Below are positions 27,134 through 35,454 of a stretch of 64,000 bases of DNA, piece after piece (the first letter of the stretch is position 1; each line of letters starts with the position of its first letter). The notes beneath the pieces are model-generated. The model saw only the letters and a list, made by a program, of their open reading frames with translations. It searched no databases and had not been told where the DNA came from. The position numbers were made by a program, and so were the translations under genes. The DNA comes from CAZROT01 sp964601895 (GTDB lineage Bacteria > Pseudomonadota > Gammaproteobacteria > Enterobacterales > Enterobacteriaceae). The stretch is taken from positions 62,001 through 126,000 of the forward strand of contig CAZROT010000004.1 in NCBI GenBank assembly GCA_964601895.1, in the 5' to 3' direction.

Positions 27134-28012
27134 TTATTCAGCTTTTTTTCCCGCTGAGTTAGTGAACATACCAACGAGTGCTGTGTAATTTTCCAAAGCT
27201 TTCCGACGCTGCTCTATTTTCTTTTGTTTGTCAGAAAATAATACAGTCTTAATTTTTCTCAGAGGAGATTTTTTCTTAACGGGTTCATGAGTAACGCCAT
27301 TGTCTGGCATAGTTGATTCAGCGTTATTAGCACCACTCAACTCTGGATTCTGAACATCATCCCTTTTCTTCATCCACTTTTTTTCCAGCTCATCATTACA
27401 CAAAGCTTGTGTGCTCGCTGATCTTCGCATGACGTTTTCTGCCTTCACCGATCTATCATCCTGGTGATCCAAAGTGGGAATACTATCATATGCAGTAACG
27501 CCACTTTCACTATCAGCAAATACTTCTTGATGAGGTATCACCTTACCGTCAATAAAAAATAATTTCATACGATCATTATTTTTTATATCAGAACTGGCAG
27601 GGATAGTATCGGTATTAAAACGGTGTTTAGCCTCTGGACTAGCAAAACGCACCAGCTTGTTAAAACGCTCCGATGCGTCCGGGCCTCTCGTCTCATTAAC
27701 AAGTATTCTGCGGGCTTGAGCTTGATATTTTACCCCACTGCTAAAAATACTCTTAATCCTATCCACAATTTTAGCAAAAAAACCCATACGTAATGCTGTT
27801 TTTTCATCACCACGCAGAAATGCTGCAATGTCTTTGCGGCTGAGCTTAAGAACTAGCGTATTATTGTTTATACCAGTCATATTGCTAACTGCACCGGCCA
27901 GTCCAGTCGTAGTGTTAGTTGTATCATTAGCTAAAGGGTTGGTTGAGGTCCTTATTACGAGTTGGGATATAGTTCCATTTGCGGGTTTGGGTATACAAAA
28001 TGTATAAGACAT
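27134..28012 (-). CDS. STE-domain-like effector paralogue A (putative)
   Basis: A 292-residue protein with no signal peptide and no membrane helix. After a Thr/Asn-rich N-terminus, residues 53-100 read LVLKLSRKDIAAFL then FFAKIVDRIKSIFSS (78-92), in the place where Salmonella SifA, SspH2 and SseI have their WEK(I/M)xxFF translocation helix. A following region ending KLFFIDGKVI (about 160) parallels the beta-strand part of that domain. The rest is polar, ends with a basic tail (KKKSPLRKIKTVLFSDKQKK), and matches nothing I know. Start ATG 28012 has GGAGAG six bases upstream. It shares promoter block and terminator with the two neighbouring paralogues. The STE relation for this copy is weaker than for copy C and is inferred partly through the paralogy. 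Confidence 0.55.
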   Translation of the reverse strand: MSYTFCIPKPANGTISQLVIRTSTNPLANDTTNTTTGLAGAVSNMTGINNNTLVLKLSRKDIAAFLRGDEKTALRMGFFAKIVDRIKSIFSSGVKYQAQARRILVNETRGPDASERFNKLVRFASPEAKHRFNTDTIPASSDIKNNDRMKLFFIDGKVIPHQEVFADSESGVTAYDSIPTLDHQDDRSVKAENVMRRSASTQALCNDELEKKWMKKRDDVQNPELSGANNAESTMPDNGVTHEPVKKKSPLRKIKTVLFSDKQKKIEQRRKALENYTALVGMFTNSAGKKAE

Positions 28013-28150
28013 AAAAAACTCTCCAGGAATTAATGTAAAAACTGTGCATTTTTAACATATCAGGTATTGATTTCTGTTACATATTTCGCTCAATTCGTGG
28101 TGGTTAATTTTTGTCATTGTTAACCGTCGCCCTGTTACAGTGATGCGGCT
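28013..28150 (-). promoter_or_regulatory. Conserved upstream block of effector-like unit A
   Basis: About 135 bp immediately before the start codon is nearly the same as the upstream regions of units B (29177-29320) and C (30129-30250): the GGAGAG ribosome site, TTAAAAATG-type motif, a CATATTTCGCTCAATT stretch and a GTTAACCG motif recur in order. Such conservation suggests common regulation of the three units, or recent duplication, or both. Confidence 0.6.
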
Positions 28151-28157
28151 GAAAAAG

Positions 28158-28190
28158 AAAAAAGCATGCAGGAAATCCTGACATGCTTTT
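28158..28190 (-). terminator. Intrinsic terminator of unit B
   Basis: Minus-strand hairpin AAAAGCATG-CAGGA / TCCTG-CATGCTTTT followed by T-rich sequence, the same as the terminator of unit A. It is some 130 bp past the last recognisable coding remnant of unit B. Confidence 0.8.
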
Positions 28191-28316
28191 GATGCTGCAT
28201 AATTGCTTATGAAGAGCAACCATCCCTTACGATGACGGCGTTATCACACCTTTATCTACTGCGTGGATCTATTCATCTCATCGTCCACGAAACACTGTTG
28301 AAGGTCCTGATTGGCT

Positions 28317-29176
28317 TTAAGATTTTCTTTCTTGCTGCCATCTGTTAACGCGCTGATCAGCGTTATCATAGCCAGACACGCCTGCCTCAGCAGCTTCCTG
28401 TCTGTGCAAATCTACCATATCTTCTATCGTCAGCTTCTGCATTAATGAGTGCAAAATGGGGAATACAGATGTAACGGGCTCCTATTGAGGACCTATACGG
28501 ACCGGTGATGGCACAGGCAGGATGGTAGCCTGGTTATCATCACTTAATCGTAATCGCTATCATCTAATGATATCGTATTACACACGGGAACATTTCGATA
28601 AACACCATCGCCATCATTGATGGAACTGCTATAACCGGGAACAGGCTCTAGCGTTCGTTTATACGCTACGCGATCAAGTTCTTTATTATCCATAAAAAAT
28701 ACTGTTGCCATCTTCATTATAGAACCGGATTTAGTAAACTGTTCTTTGGAAGTAAGACGCTGGCAATGCTCATGATTAACGTGACACTGCATTCCTGTAA
28801 AACGTTCTACTTTTTTGTTGTAATCTGCTTCTGCTTTTGAAGCGCCAGGATCGACAATATTATCGCCGCTACGAACACGGCTATCAAATGCTCTGCTGAT
28901 TTCAGCCTGGTCTCTAGATTTAAACAGGTTTGTAATTGCGCTCCACAACTTAGCACCGAATGAGGAACTCAGGGTTCTTTTAATATGGCTGCGGCTAATA
29001 TGAACGTCATTATATTCACTACAAACTGGCTTTAAAGCGTCTGGCTAAAGGTTTGTATTGGTTATTGTAGTCGCCAGTCTGGCTATAGATGAGGATTCCG
29101 ATGAAATCGCAACTTCATTTTTGAATGCCCTCTGAGCGGCACGTGTAGGTATATGGTCGAAACGTATGAACGACAT
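28317..29176 (-). pseudogene. STE-like paralogue B, broken by an in-frame TAG and a later frameshift
   Basis: ATG 29176 (GGAGAG upstream) opens MSFIRFDHIPTRAAQRAF and continues 43 codons to TAG at 29045-29047; the same frame then runs on without interruption to 28544. The continuation contains LWSAITNLFKSRD, ASKAEADYNKKVERF and KSGSIMKMATVFFMDNKELDRVAYKR, each with a clear counterpart in paralogue C (LWERFKDWCSS; ASKAERAAINYYNAREHF; KDGSIVHKTEFLFDRKKIRSVTY). After the TAA at 28544, a shifted frame at 28317-28442 encodes 41 residues (starting MQKLTIEDMVDLHRQEA), likely the lost C-terminus. A truncated protein could start at an internal ATG (28948, MWSAITNLF). Decay seems recent. Confidence 0.7.
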
Positions 29177-29320
29177 AAAAAACTCTCCAGGCATTAATGT
29201 AAAAAGCTGCGCATTTTTAACATATCAGGCATTGGTTTTTGTTACATATTTCGCTCAATTCGTGGGGTTAATTTTTGTCATTGTTAACCGTCGCCCTGTT
29301 ACAATGCTGCGGCTGAAAAA
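29177..29320 (-). promoter_or_regulatory. Conserved upstream block of effector-like unit B
   Basis: Nearly identical to the block before unit A over about 140 bp, differing by scattered single bases and one short indel. Contains the same GGAGAG ribosome site and internal motifs. The close match suggests the A/B duplication is younger than the split from C. Confidence 0.6.
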
Positions 29321-29321
29321 G

Positions 29322-29354
29322 AAAAAAGCATGCAGGAAATCGTGACATGCTTTT
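29322..29354 (-). terminator. Intrinsic terminator of unit C
   Basis: Same hairpin family as units A and B, with one mismatch in the upper stem (CGTG in place of CCTG), followed by a T-rich stretch on the minus strand. It is about 130 bp after the stop of paralogue C. Confidence 0.75.
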
Positions 29355-29483
29355 GATACCGCAGTGTGACTAAATAAAAAGTGACTACTTTACGATTGCA
29401 TTATACGCAATCGTCTTTGTGGGTTCATTTGCACAAGTTTCCTGGAGTTGATTATGCTTTCCTGTGAAATAGCCACAAAATTA

Positions 29484-30128
29484 TCAGTTACTGATTTGCT
29501 TAATGTGGAAAGGAGCACCAGAGGGACCAAATCTGTCACCCTTACGGGGCGTAGCAGAGTATGCCATGCTACAAATAGCTGGTGCCTTCTGTGTATAGGT
29601 TACACTACGAATCTTCTTTCTATCAAAAAGGAACTCTGTCTTATGTACTATTGAACCATCTTTCTTATGAACAGCCGTCTCACGTGTCGTGAGACGAAAT
29701 TCCCCTTCTTCGCGACCAATTTCCCTGAGTTGGGAAAAGTGCTCCCTTGCGTTATAGTAATTTATTGCTGCGCGTTCTGCTTTTGAAGCATTACTATCAG
29801 GGTGTCTGTCTTTACGAGAAATAATGTTATAAATATACGTGTGAACTTCAGATTTAGTCGCCTCGAGAACTTCAGGTTTTTTTTTAGAGCTGCACCAGTC
29901 TTTAAATCTCTCCCACAAGCTGATATAGAGCGCTTCGTTTTTATTACCCAGCATTCTGCTAATTCGCTCTGAGTTCATAGTAACGCTATCAGGAAGATGG
30001 CTGGTATTACGCATATCAGAAAATTCAGTACTCATACCAGATTCAGATAGCGTCGCCGAGGCGTTTCTGACTGCAATACCAGTCATCTTTTGATATGTGT
30101 ACAAATCTAAATATATAGTAGATTTCAT
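29484..30128 (-). CDS. STE-domain-like effector paralogue C (putative)
   Basis: A 214-residue protein that best shows the family. Residues 71-81, LWERFKDWCSS, closely resemble the LWEKIKDFFFS helix of Salmonella SifA and the WEKMKEFFCS of SspH2/SseI. They are followed by a helical region (ASKAERAAINYYNAREHFSQL) and a strand segment GEFRL..(gap)..TEFLFDRKKIRSVTY (about 170-185) that parallels the F.I.DE...ILSVT region of SspH2. So most of the protein is an STE-like domain with little else attached, unlike SifA or SspH2, which carry a second effector domain. No signal peptide. Start ATG 30128 with GGAGAG. Whether it is translocated or is a stand-alone domain remnant is unknown. Confidence 0.62.
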   Translation of the reverse strand: MKSTIYLDLYTYQKMTGIAVRNASATLSESGMSTEFSDMRNTSHLPDSVTMNSERISRMLGNKNEALYISLWERFKDWCSSKKKPEVLEATKSEVHTYIYNIISRKDRHPDSNASKAERAAINYYNAREHFSQLREIGREEGEFRLTTRETAVHKKDGSIVHKTEFLFDRKKIRSVTYTQKAPAICSMAYSATPRKGDRFGPSGAPFHIKQISN

Positions 30129-30250
30129 AAAAATCTCTCCAGGTATTAATGTAAAAAACTGCCCATTTTTAACATATCAGCCACTGATTGCTGTGCCATA
30201 TTTCGCTCAATTTATGGGGTTCATTTTTTTCATAGCTAACTACGCTCCTG
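30129..30250 (-). promoter_or_regulatory. Conserved upstream block of effector-like unit C
   Basis: About 120 bp before paralogue C matches the upstream blocks of units A and B with more substitutions, retaining the GGAGAG site, a TTAAAAATG motif and CATATTTCGCTCAATT. It lacks a terminator on its far side, marking the end of the three-unit array. Confidence 0.55.
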
Positions 30251-31034
30251 GTGTCTGGTTAATCGGGTAAAAATATGATTTATATCAGTATCATGATGCC
30301 TGACGGGCCAACCATAAGGGTTGTGTAAAACGAGATAAAGGAGAATGGATACCCGTGTAGCAGGATGCCAGAGCTTTACGTAAGCGTGTCTGGCAATCGC
30401 TCGTCACGGGGTATGGTGTTGGGCCATAAGCCCACGAATACAATGGCGGTTCATCAAACTGCTGTAAACACCCATGCCATAGCAGCGCAAGCGCTGACAG
30501 TTGCAGCAGTTGACACTATCTCGTCATAACCTGAATCTGGATGAAAACGCAGGAACGTGGCTGGAGAAGAATTAACTGAGTACTGCTGTTTTTTGCTCAG
30601 GGACATAAGATGTTATAACTATACCCCTGGCTTTGGCATCAGTTTCTGCCCTGGATTCTTTGCATCATTGAATATTTTTATCACAGTAATACGACGAAGT
30701 GCCGCTATGTAAGCGTTGTCTGATGCTATCAAAACCACAAGAAGAAAATGAAAAGGTATAAACCGGCCACCTGAGCAACTGGCCGAAACAGCGGGCATGA
30801 AGACCAGCAACTAATTTCACCTCAAGCCTGTTCAGTGTTCAGTGTTCAGTAGATAAACGCGTGTGCTGGTCAGTGAGAAGTCCCGGTGTTATTGCAGGGA
30901 GATAACAGGGTAATGGAAAAATTGATCATAGGGAAATATCATGGTGACGCGGGCAATGTGAATAATTACAAGGTATTATATTATCAGAGGCAGGCTAATT
31001 TTAGCCTGATACTTCTTCGTCTGACATAGATCTA
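30251..31034. other. Non-coding or decayed region beyond the effector-like array
   Basis: About 780 bp with only short frames. A 63-codon frame on the minus strand at 30619-30810 has no ribosome site and unfamiliar content. A small triplication of GTTCAGT occurs near 30830-30850. I recognise no gene or RNA. Confidence 0.4.
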
Positions 31035-31068
31035 GCCGTTTTCTATTTTTTAAAAGATAGAAAACGGC
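31035..31068 (-). terminator. Strong hairpin downstream of yjbJ
   Basis: GCCGTTTTCTAT (31035-31046) pairs perfectly with ATAGAAAACGGC (31057-31068), a 12-bp stem about 30 bp beyond the yjbJ stop. A second copy of AGAAAACGGC follows directly on the right. No long T-run follows on the minus strand, so termination strength is uncertain. Confidence 0.6.
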
Positions 31069-31095
31069 ATAGAAAACGGCATCGCTGACTAATTT

Positions 31096-31302
31096 TTAAT
31101 GATAATTATTTCGTTTCTTAAATTGAACGATTTCTTTTTCAGCTTCTTCTTTGGTTATTCCATATTGTTCTTGTATTATTCCAGACAATTTATCACGGCG
31201 TCCTTCGATGATAGTCAAACTATCGTCTGTTAATTTGCCCCATGTTTCTTTAATTTCGCCTTTAAGCTGTTTCCAGTTGCCTGTTAAAATATCTTTATTC
31301 AT
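31096..31302 (-). CDS. yjbJ: CsbD-family stress-response protein YjbJ
   Basis: CsbD-family proteins are small, abundant, stress-induced helical proteins without a defined biochemical role. The 68-residue product aligns with E. coli YjbJ over its length: MNKD..(gap)..GNWKQLKGEIKETWGKLTDD and a second half with IIEGRRDKLSGIIQEQYG and EAEKE. AAGGAAAA precedes the ATG. A strong hairpin follows. It stands alone between the effector-like island and the BON/yqj genes. Confidence 0.92.
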   Translation of the reverse strand: MNKDILTGNWKQLKGEIKETWGKLTDDSLTIIEGRRDKLSGIIQEQYGITKEEAEKEIVQFKKRNNYH

Positions 31303-32212
31303 AATTTTTTCCTTATTAAGTTAAACAGCAACATATTGAATTTACTGGTTTTTTTTAAAAAAAGGATAATTTAATAAATTATGGTTTATTTTATATTTGC
31401 GTATTTCTTCTACATGAAAAGCACTCATAACATATTGTCATTCTTACCTCCTCAATAGTGTTAACGCAAAACCATACTTTCACAACTTATATGAATCAGT
31501 CAATAGTTATTTCCTGAAAAACTAGATATCGAATCTAATTCGGAGATAATTTAGCTGAAATTATCTCCTATTAGTATTAATAAATAGCCACGTAGCAACG
31601 TATTAAGGATATTTATTTTAAATAATTATTTAAAATAAACAGTGTTTTATCATCATTCTATGTTAGTTAGCTAACAAATTATATAAATAAACATATTTCC
31701 TGAGCAGGAGAATATGATGACACAATTAAAAAATTTGCTTTAAATGGCAGAAATTTTATGATAGAACAATATTGTCAGGTTAAGAATATGTCACAAAAAT
31801 AAAATAATATTTTGCTGTTTCAGTAAGAAACAAAAAAGTAAAAGTTAATAGTTATCATTCAATTTGTGGTTATTTTAAAATAATTTACAAAGGTACTATA
31901 TTTCCTGTATTGCATTGCATATTCAGCTAAATGGCTGAGCATATATCATTGGTTTTATGAAAAGTGGCATAGTGATTTAGCCGCTTTTAAAGAAAAATAT
32001 TCTATCTATACATAATAAATAAGCACCTGTCTAAACTGAAAGTAAAGGAGGAATACAATGAAGGTACATTAAATTTAAGTGGATTTATCACTGATTTTAA
32101 TTATCATTATTCAAAATAAAGTTTATTCAAAATTCCTGAAAATAATAAGGAAGGATAACCTTTATCAATTAACTATTTTATAGCGACAAAATTTATAAAA
32201 GGAATAAATGTA
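31303..32212. other. AT-rich region upstream of the BON lipoprotein gene
   Basis: About 910 bp of AT-rich DNA with no supported gene. Near 32047 a good ribosome site (AAAGGAGG) is followed by an ATG and only three further codons before TAA, perhaps the stump of a decayed gene. The divergent yjbJ and BON-gene promoters must lie here. Confidence 0.45.
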
Positions 32213-32530
32213 ATGAGAAAATTAAACCCATTATTACCAATGTTTCTTGCCTTATCTGTTATTTTTACGGGTGTGGTTGCCTGTGCATCCACTGCGAAAA
32301 CAGAAGGAACAGGAGAGTACATCGACGATACCGTTATTACGGCAAAAGTTAAGGAAAAGCTGTTGATTGAAAAAGAGCTAAAATCTTTAGAAATTAACGT
32401 AGAAACGTTCAAAGGACGTGTGCAGTTAAGCGGTTTTGTTTCATCAAAAGAAAACGCAAAACGTGCGCTGGATATTGCACGCGCTGTGCCTGGCGTAAAC
32501 AGCGTTATTAATAATATGCAAATAAAATAA
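32213..32530 (+). CDS. BON-domain lipoprotein
   Basis: The 105-residue product has a lipoprotein signal peptide (MRKLNPLLPMFLALSVIF, lipobox GVVAC with Cys at about 24) and one BON domain: DDTVITAKVKEKLL, SLEINVETFKGRVQLSGFV and the closing ARAVPGVNSVINNM. BON proteins associate with membranes and phospholipid and are often induced by osmotic or envelope stress (OsmY, DolP relatives). With a single BON domain it is not full-length OsmY or DolP, which have two. AAGGAATAAATGTA precedes the ATG. Confidence 0.88.
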   Translation: MRKLNPLLPMFLALSVIFTGVVACASTAKTEGTGEYIDDTVITAKVKEKLLIEKELKSLEINVETFKGRVQLSGFVSSKENAKRALDIARAVPGVNSVINNMQIK

Positions 32531-32657
32531 ATAACTCACTGTTGCATTTAATACCGGTCAATCGATAAAATCTGAAAAAATAGTTTTTCTGTTGTAACCT
32601 GTGCCTGCTGGCAATATATAACATTAATTTCAATAACCTTAAGTAAGGAATACTGAT

Positions 32658-32969
32658 ATGCCAAATAAAAAAAATACCACTACTGAGCAGTTACAAGCTG
32701 AAATAAAGTCACTGGCAGATATTCTGGAAGAAGTGTTACATTCTTCTACTGATAAACCCAAAGCCGAGCTGGATAAACTGCGTAATAAAGCAGAAAGCAT
32801 GTTGAAAAATGCCCGTACTCAGCTGTCTGAAGCCAGCGAAAAAATTACTTCTCAAACTAAAGAGGTCATCAATTGTGCTGACAGCTACGTCCAGGATAAT
32901 CCATGGACAGGGGTTGCCATAGGCACATCTGTGGGCCTGGTATTCGGCTTTTTACTATCTCGCCGTTAA
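32658..32969 (+). CDS. yqjD: YqjD/ElaB-family membrane-anchored ribosome-binding protein
   Basis: YqjD is an inner-membrane protein with a C-terminal anchor that binds ribosomes in stationary phase in E. coli. The 103-residue product has a long amphipathic helix (TTEQLQAEIKSLADILEEVL onward), then VQDNPWTGVAIGTSVGLVFGFLLSRR, the family's hallmark tail-anchor with arginine end. AAGGAA lies upstream. First gene of yqjD-yqjE-yqjK, as in E. coli; one base separates it from yqjE. Confidence 0.92.
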   Translation: MPNKKNTTTEQLQAEIKSLADILEEVLHSSTDKPKAELDKLRNKAESMLKNARTQLSEASEKITSQTKEVINCADSYVQDNPWTGVAIGTSVGLVFGFLLSRR

Positions 32970-32970
32970 T

Positions 32971-33366
32971 ATGGTACAACAACCTCATCCTAATGGCCCG
33001 GGTAAAAGGGCCTTTGATATTGTTCAGCGCATCATTACCACTATTGTCAGCATAGTAGAAACCCGTTTACGACTCATTGTTATTGAGCTTGAGGAAGAAA
33101 AGGCCACACTGATTCAGCTGCTCATCATCGCAGGCACTTCCTTAATATTCATAATGCTGGCTTTAATTAGCCTGCTGGCGTTGATATTCTTTTACATCGA
33201 TCCTGCATGGCGCCTGCCTGCGTTAACTATTACTACCGTGACCTTCTTTCTGCTGGCATTTACGGGTATTGTGTGGACATTACTAAAAGTGCGCCGTTCG
33301 CTTTTACTGAATGCCACTCGTCAGCAGCTGGCTATTGACCGTATCTTACTGGAGAAAAACCAGTGA
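32971..33366 (+). CDS. yqjE: Inner-membrane protein YqjE
   Basis: The 131-residue product has an N-terminal amphipathic helix (RIITTIVSIVETRLRLIVIELEEEK, shown in part as ETRLRLIVIELEEEK) and two long hydrophobic segments at about 50-75 and 85-105, the layout of the YqjE (phage holin superfamily III-like) family. Function unknown. It starts one base after yqjD and overlaps the yqjK GTG start by four bases, indicating coupled translation. Confidence 0.88.
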   Translation: MVQQPHPNGPGKRAFDIVQRIITTIVSIVETRLRLIVIELEEEKATLIQLLIIAGTSLIFIMLALISLLALIFFYIDPAWRLPALTITTVTFFLLAFTGIVWTLLKVRRSLLLNATRQQLAIDRILLEKNQ

Positions 33367-33665
33367 ACCACCATCTGCGTGAGCGTGAAAAAGAAAAAAC
33401 GCTGCTGCTGGAAAAAATTCAACAACAGAGGCTGGAGCTCGCCAGCATTGCCCGTAACTGGCTGCAAATAACAGCCCCCTGGGACCATGGCTGGCAAAAA
33501 ATTGTCAGCATACGCCATTATCTGCTAGCAGCTACCAGCCTGTTGACACTCTATGGAATACGCCACCCCCGCAAAATAATCACATGGTCAAAACGACTAT
33601 TGGGCACCTGGGGCGCCGTCCAATGGGTACGTCGTGTGTTTCTCTCTTTTCATCACGATAACTAA
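33363..33665 (+). CDS. yqjK: YqjK-family protein
   Basis: A 100-residue product beginning at GTG 33363 within the GTGA overlap with yqjE. It has a Glu/Lys/Arg-rich N-terminal helix (REREKEKTLLLEKIQQQRLEL) and a moderately hydrophobic C-terminal half, as in E. coli YqjK, the third gene of the cluster. Function unknown. Confidence 0.8.
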   Translation: MNHHLREREKEKTLLLEKIQQQRLELASIARNWLQITAPWDHGWQKIVSIRHYLLAATSLLTLYGIRHPRKIITWSKRLLGTWGAVQWVRRVFLSFHHDN

Positions 33666-33706
33666 AAATTATTTTTCATAATCATGACATTGTACCAGCC
33701 CGATGC

Positions 33707-33952
33707 TCACCGGCATATGGCGATGGTAATATCATGAGTCTTATCACTGCCAATACGCATACTGTAGACAATATCCGGGTAGTACTGACGCAGGTCAGGC
33801 TCAACGAAGGAGGAGGATTCAATCGCCAGCGTATCCCATTTACACCTGTCTGCGATGTCCACCGGTAAATGAATCTGCAGAAAATCTCTCGCCATCTCAG
33901 TACGGGTCAGGAATTTACGGAAGAAGACATCATGCGGGCTGGTAATAGTCAT
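33707..33952 (-). pseudogene. N-terminal fragment of an Rpn (YhgA-like) recombination-promoting nuclease/transposase
   Basis: The first 81 residues (SPHDVFFRKFLTRTEMARDFL, then LAIESSSFVEPDLRQYYPDIVYSM) match the conserved start of the Rpn family, whose members are PD-(D/E)xK nucleases of about 300 residues. The frame ends just before the family's IEHQS-type motif; a shifted frame carries GEHRAG, suggesting a frameshift, and nothing recognisable follows. I read this as a truncated mobile-type gene. Confidence 0.72.
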
Positions 33953-34142
33953 GCCTGCGTTTTATGTGACAGTGATATAGCGTATCTCTACCACGATGGT
34001 ACCTGAATGTTATCCTGCTACCACGCATCTCTGCTTTTTCACCGTATTATCCACGCGTTCTGTGAACATCTTCCGCTTTTCAGGTAATACCTGCTGTAAA
34101 ACCAGACAGTGGCGGTGTAGGCAAGACAGGCTTCGCCGGCAA

Positions 34143-34655
34143 TTACGCCGTTTTAGCAGACGTATCCGAAGAACACAGACGGTCAAGAATTTGAAAATAG
34201 CAGTTATGCGCATTGGCTGCATCTGCATGATGACATTCACTGAAAGACAGGCGCCATTCTTCCCGCTGATAATCCGGGAAGCGGGTATCTCCTGCAATAT
34301 CAGCATCAATATACGTCAGATACAGGCGATCAGCGCGGGGAAGAAATTGCTGATAAATATCGCCCCCTCCTGCCACCATGATTTCACTGGCTTCCCCAGC
34401 CAGAGCCAGTGCGTCATCCAGCGAAGTCGCCCAGACAACGCGTTTATCATCTGCAGGCTGAGTACTTAAAATAATATTTAACCGCCCAGGGAGAGGACGA
34501 CCAATGGATTCAAAGGTCCTGCGTCCCATGATAACAGGCTTATTCAATGTGTGGCGTTTAAACCATGCTAAATCGGCCGGTAAATGCCATGGAATGGTAT
34601 TACTCATACCAATGACACCATTTGCTGCCATAGCAGCTATCAGACTTACTCTCAT
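34143..34655 (-). CDS. folA: Dihydrofolate reductase FolA
   Basis: FolA reduces dihydrofolate to tetrahydrofolate with NADPH. The 170-residue product aligns along E. coli FolA: SLIAAMAANGVIGMSNTIPWHLPADLAWFKRHTL, then NKPVIMGRRTFESIGRPLPGR, NIILS, and the GGG of VAGGGDIYQQFLP. The acidic active-site residue (Asp of PADLAWF) is present. It has about ten extra C-terminal residues. Neighbours differ from E. coli (apaH and kefC are absent). Confidence 0.96.
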   Translation of the reverse strand: MRVSLIAAMAANGVIGMSNTIPWHLPADLAWFKRHTLNKPVIMGRRTFESIGRPLPGRLNIILSTQPADDKRVVWATSLDDALALAGEASEIMVAGGGDIYQQFLPRADRLYLTYIDADIAGDTRFPDYQREEWRLSFSECHHADAANAHNCYFQILDRLCSSDTSAKTA

Positions 34656-35454
34656 TAAATTCTTTAATAAATTCTCATAAAATGTCGTTAATTAAAATAA
34701 CAGTCCGCCTGGCCACTGCGCCCGCTATATAATAGCGCCTGTCACAACGTAATACCAACAATCCGCCGTTTAAAAAAATTTCTATATCCTGCTTCAACCT
34801 CCCTGAGTTCAAGGAGGGGCATTTAATGAATCAGCGCATTGGATAACAAAAGAAGAAAATCCTCGAAAAGGGTGTCGAAAAACGCGCAGCGATACCAGGT
34901 GCCATGAGTAGTCGAAAATGACTGAATGGTTATATTTCAAAGCAAGCTTCTATCTTCAAGTTACTGCTTTGTTTAGCCAAAATGGCATACCTTTTTCATC
35001 ATTATTTTAGTATCACTAGCAGTCTGACTGAGCAGTTTATAAAAATTAACTCAGTTCATATTCTGAACTACAAAAATGAATAAATTAATTTCAGATAATT
35101 TATGATAAATAATACTGATTATGATAAAAATTTTAATGATTTCATATAATAAACAGTTTTTATAGAATTTATTATTATTTACTTTATAAACGTTAAGGTT
35201 TATTTATAATTAACACGCCAGCAGTATTTGATATTTATTTTATCTGTCTGTTAATTTTTAATTTAAAAAATAATTAATTTTATGACTGGGGCAAATTTTT
35301 ATAAAACTACCAGCTTAATATAGCCTGTTAATAATAAAGTAGAGTACAAATTCTAATATGGCCTGGCAAGAGTCGTTGCAACAGAATACTTTATGAAGCT
35401 AAAGGGTTTTATTTTATTTCAACAGTACCCCATACTCAATATGCTACATTTGTG
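34656..35454. other. AT-rich intergenic region between folA and cydC
   Basis: About 800 bp. The first 150 bp should contain the folA promoter. The section 35000-35400 is very AT-rich. A ribosome-site-like AAGGAGGGG near 34813 precedes an ATG with only five codons before a stop. No gene recognised. Confidence 0.45.

Noticed and set aside
30619..30810. 63-codon minus-strand frame as a small membrane protein
   Set aside because: No ribosome site, no conserved neighbour and no recognisable family; within a decayed region.
32047..32076. Strong ribosome site plus four-codon frame as a leader peptide
   Set aside because: It is 140 bp from the next gene with no attenuator-like hairpin; more likely the stump of a decayed gene.
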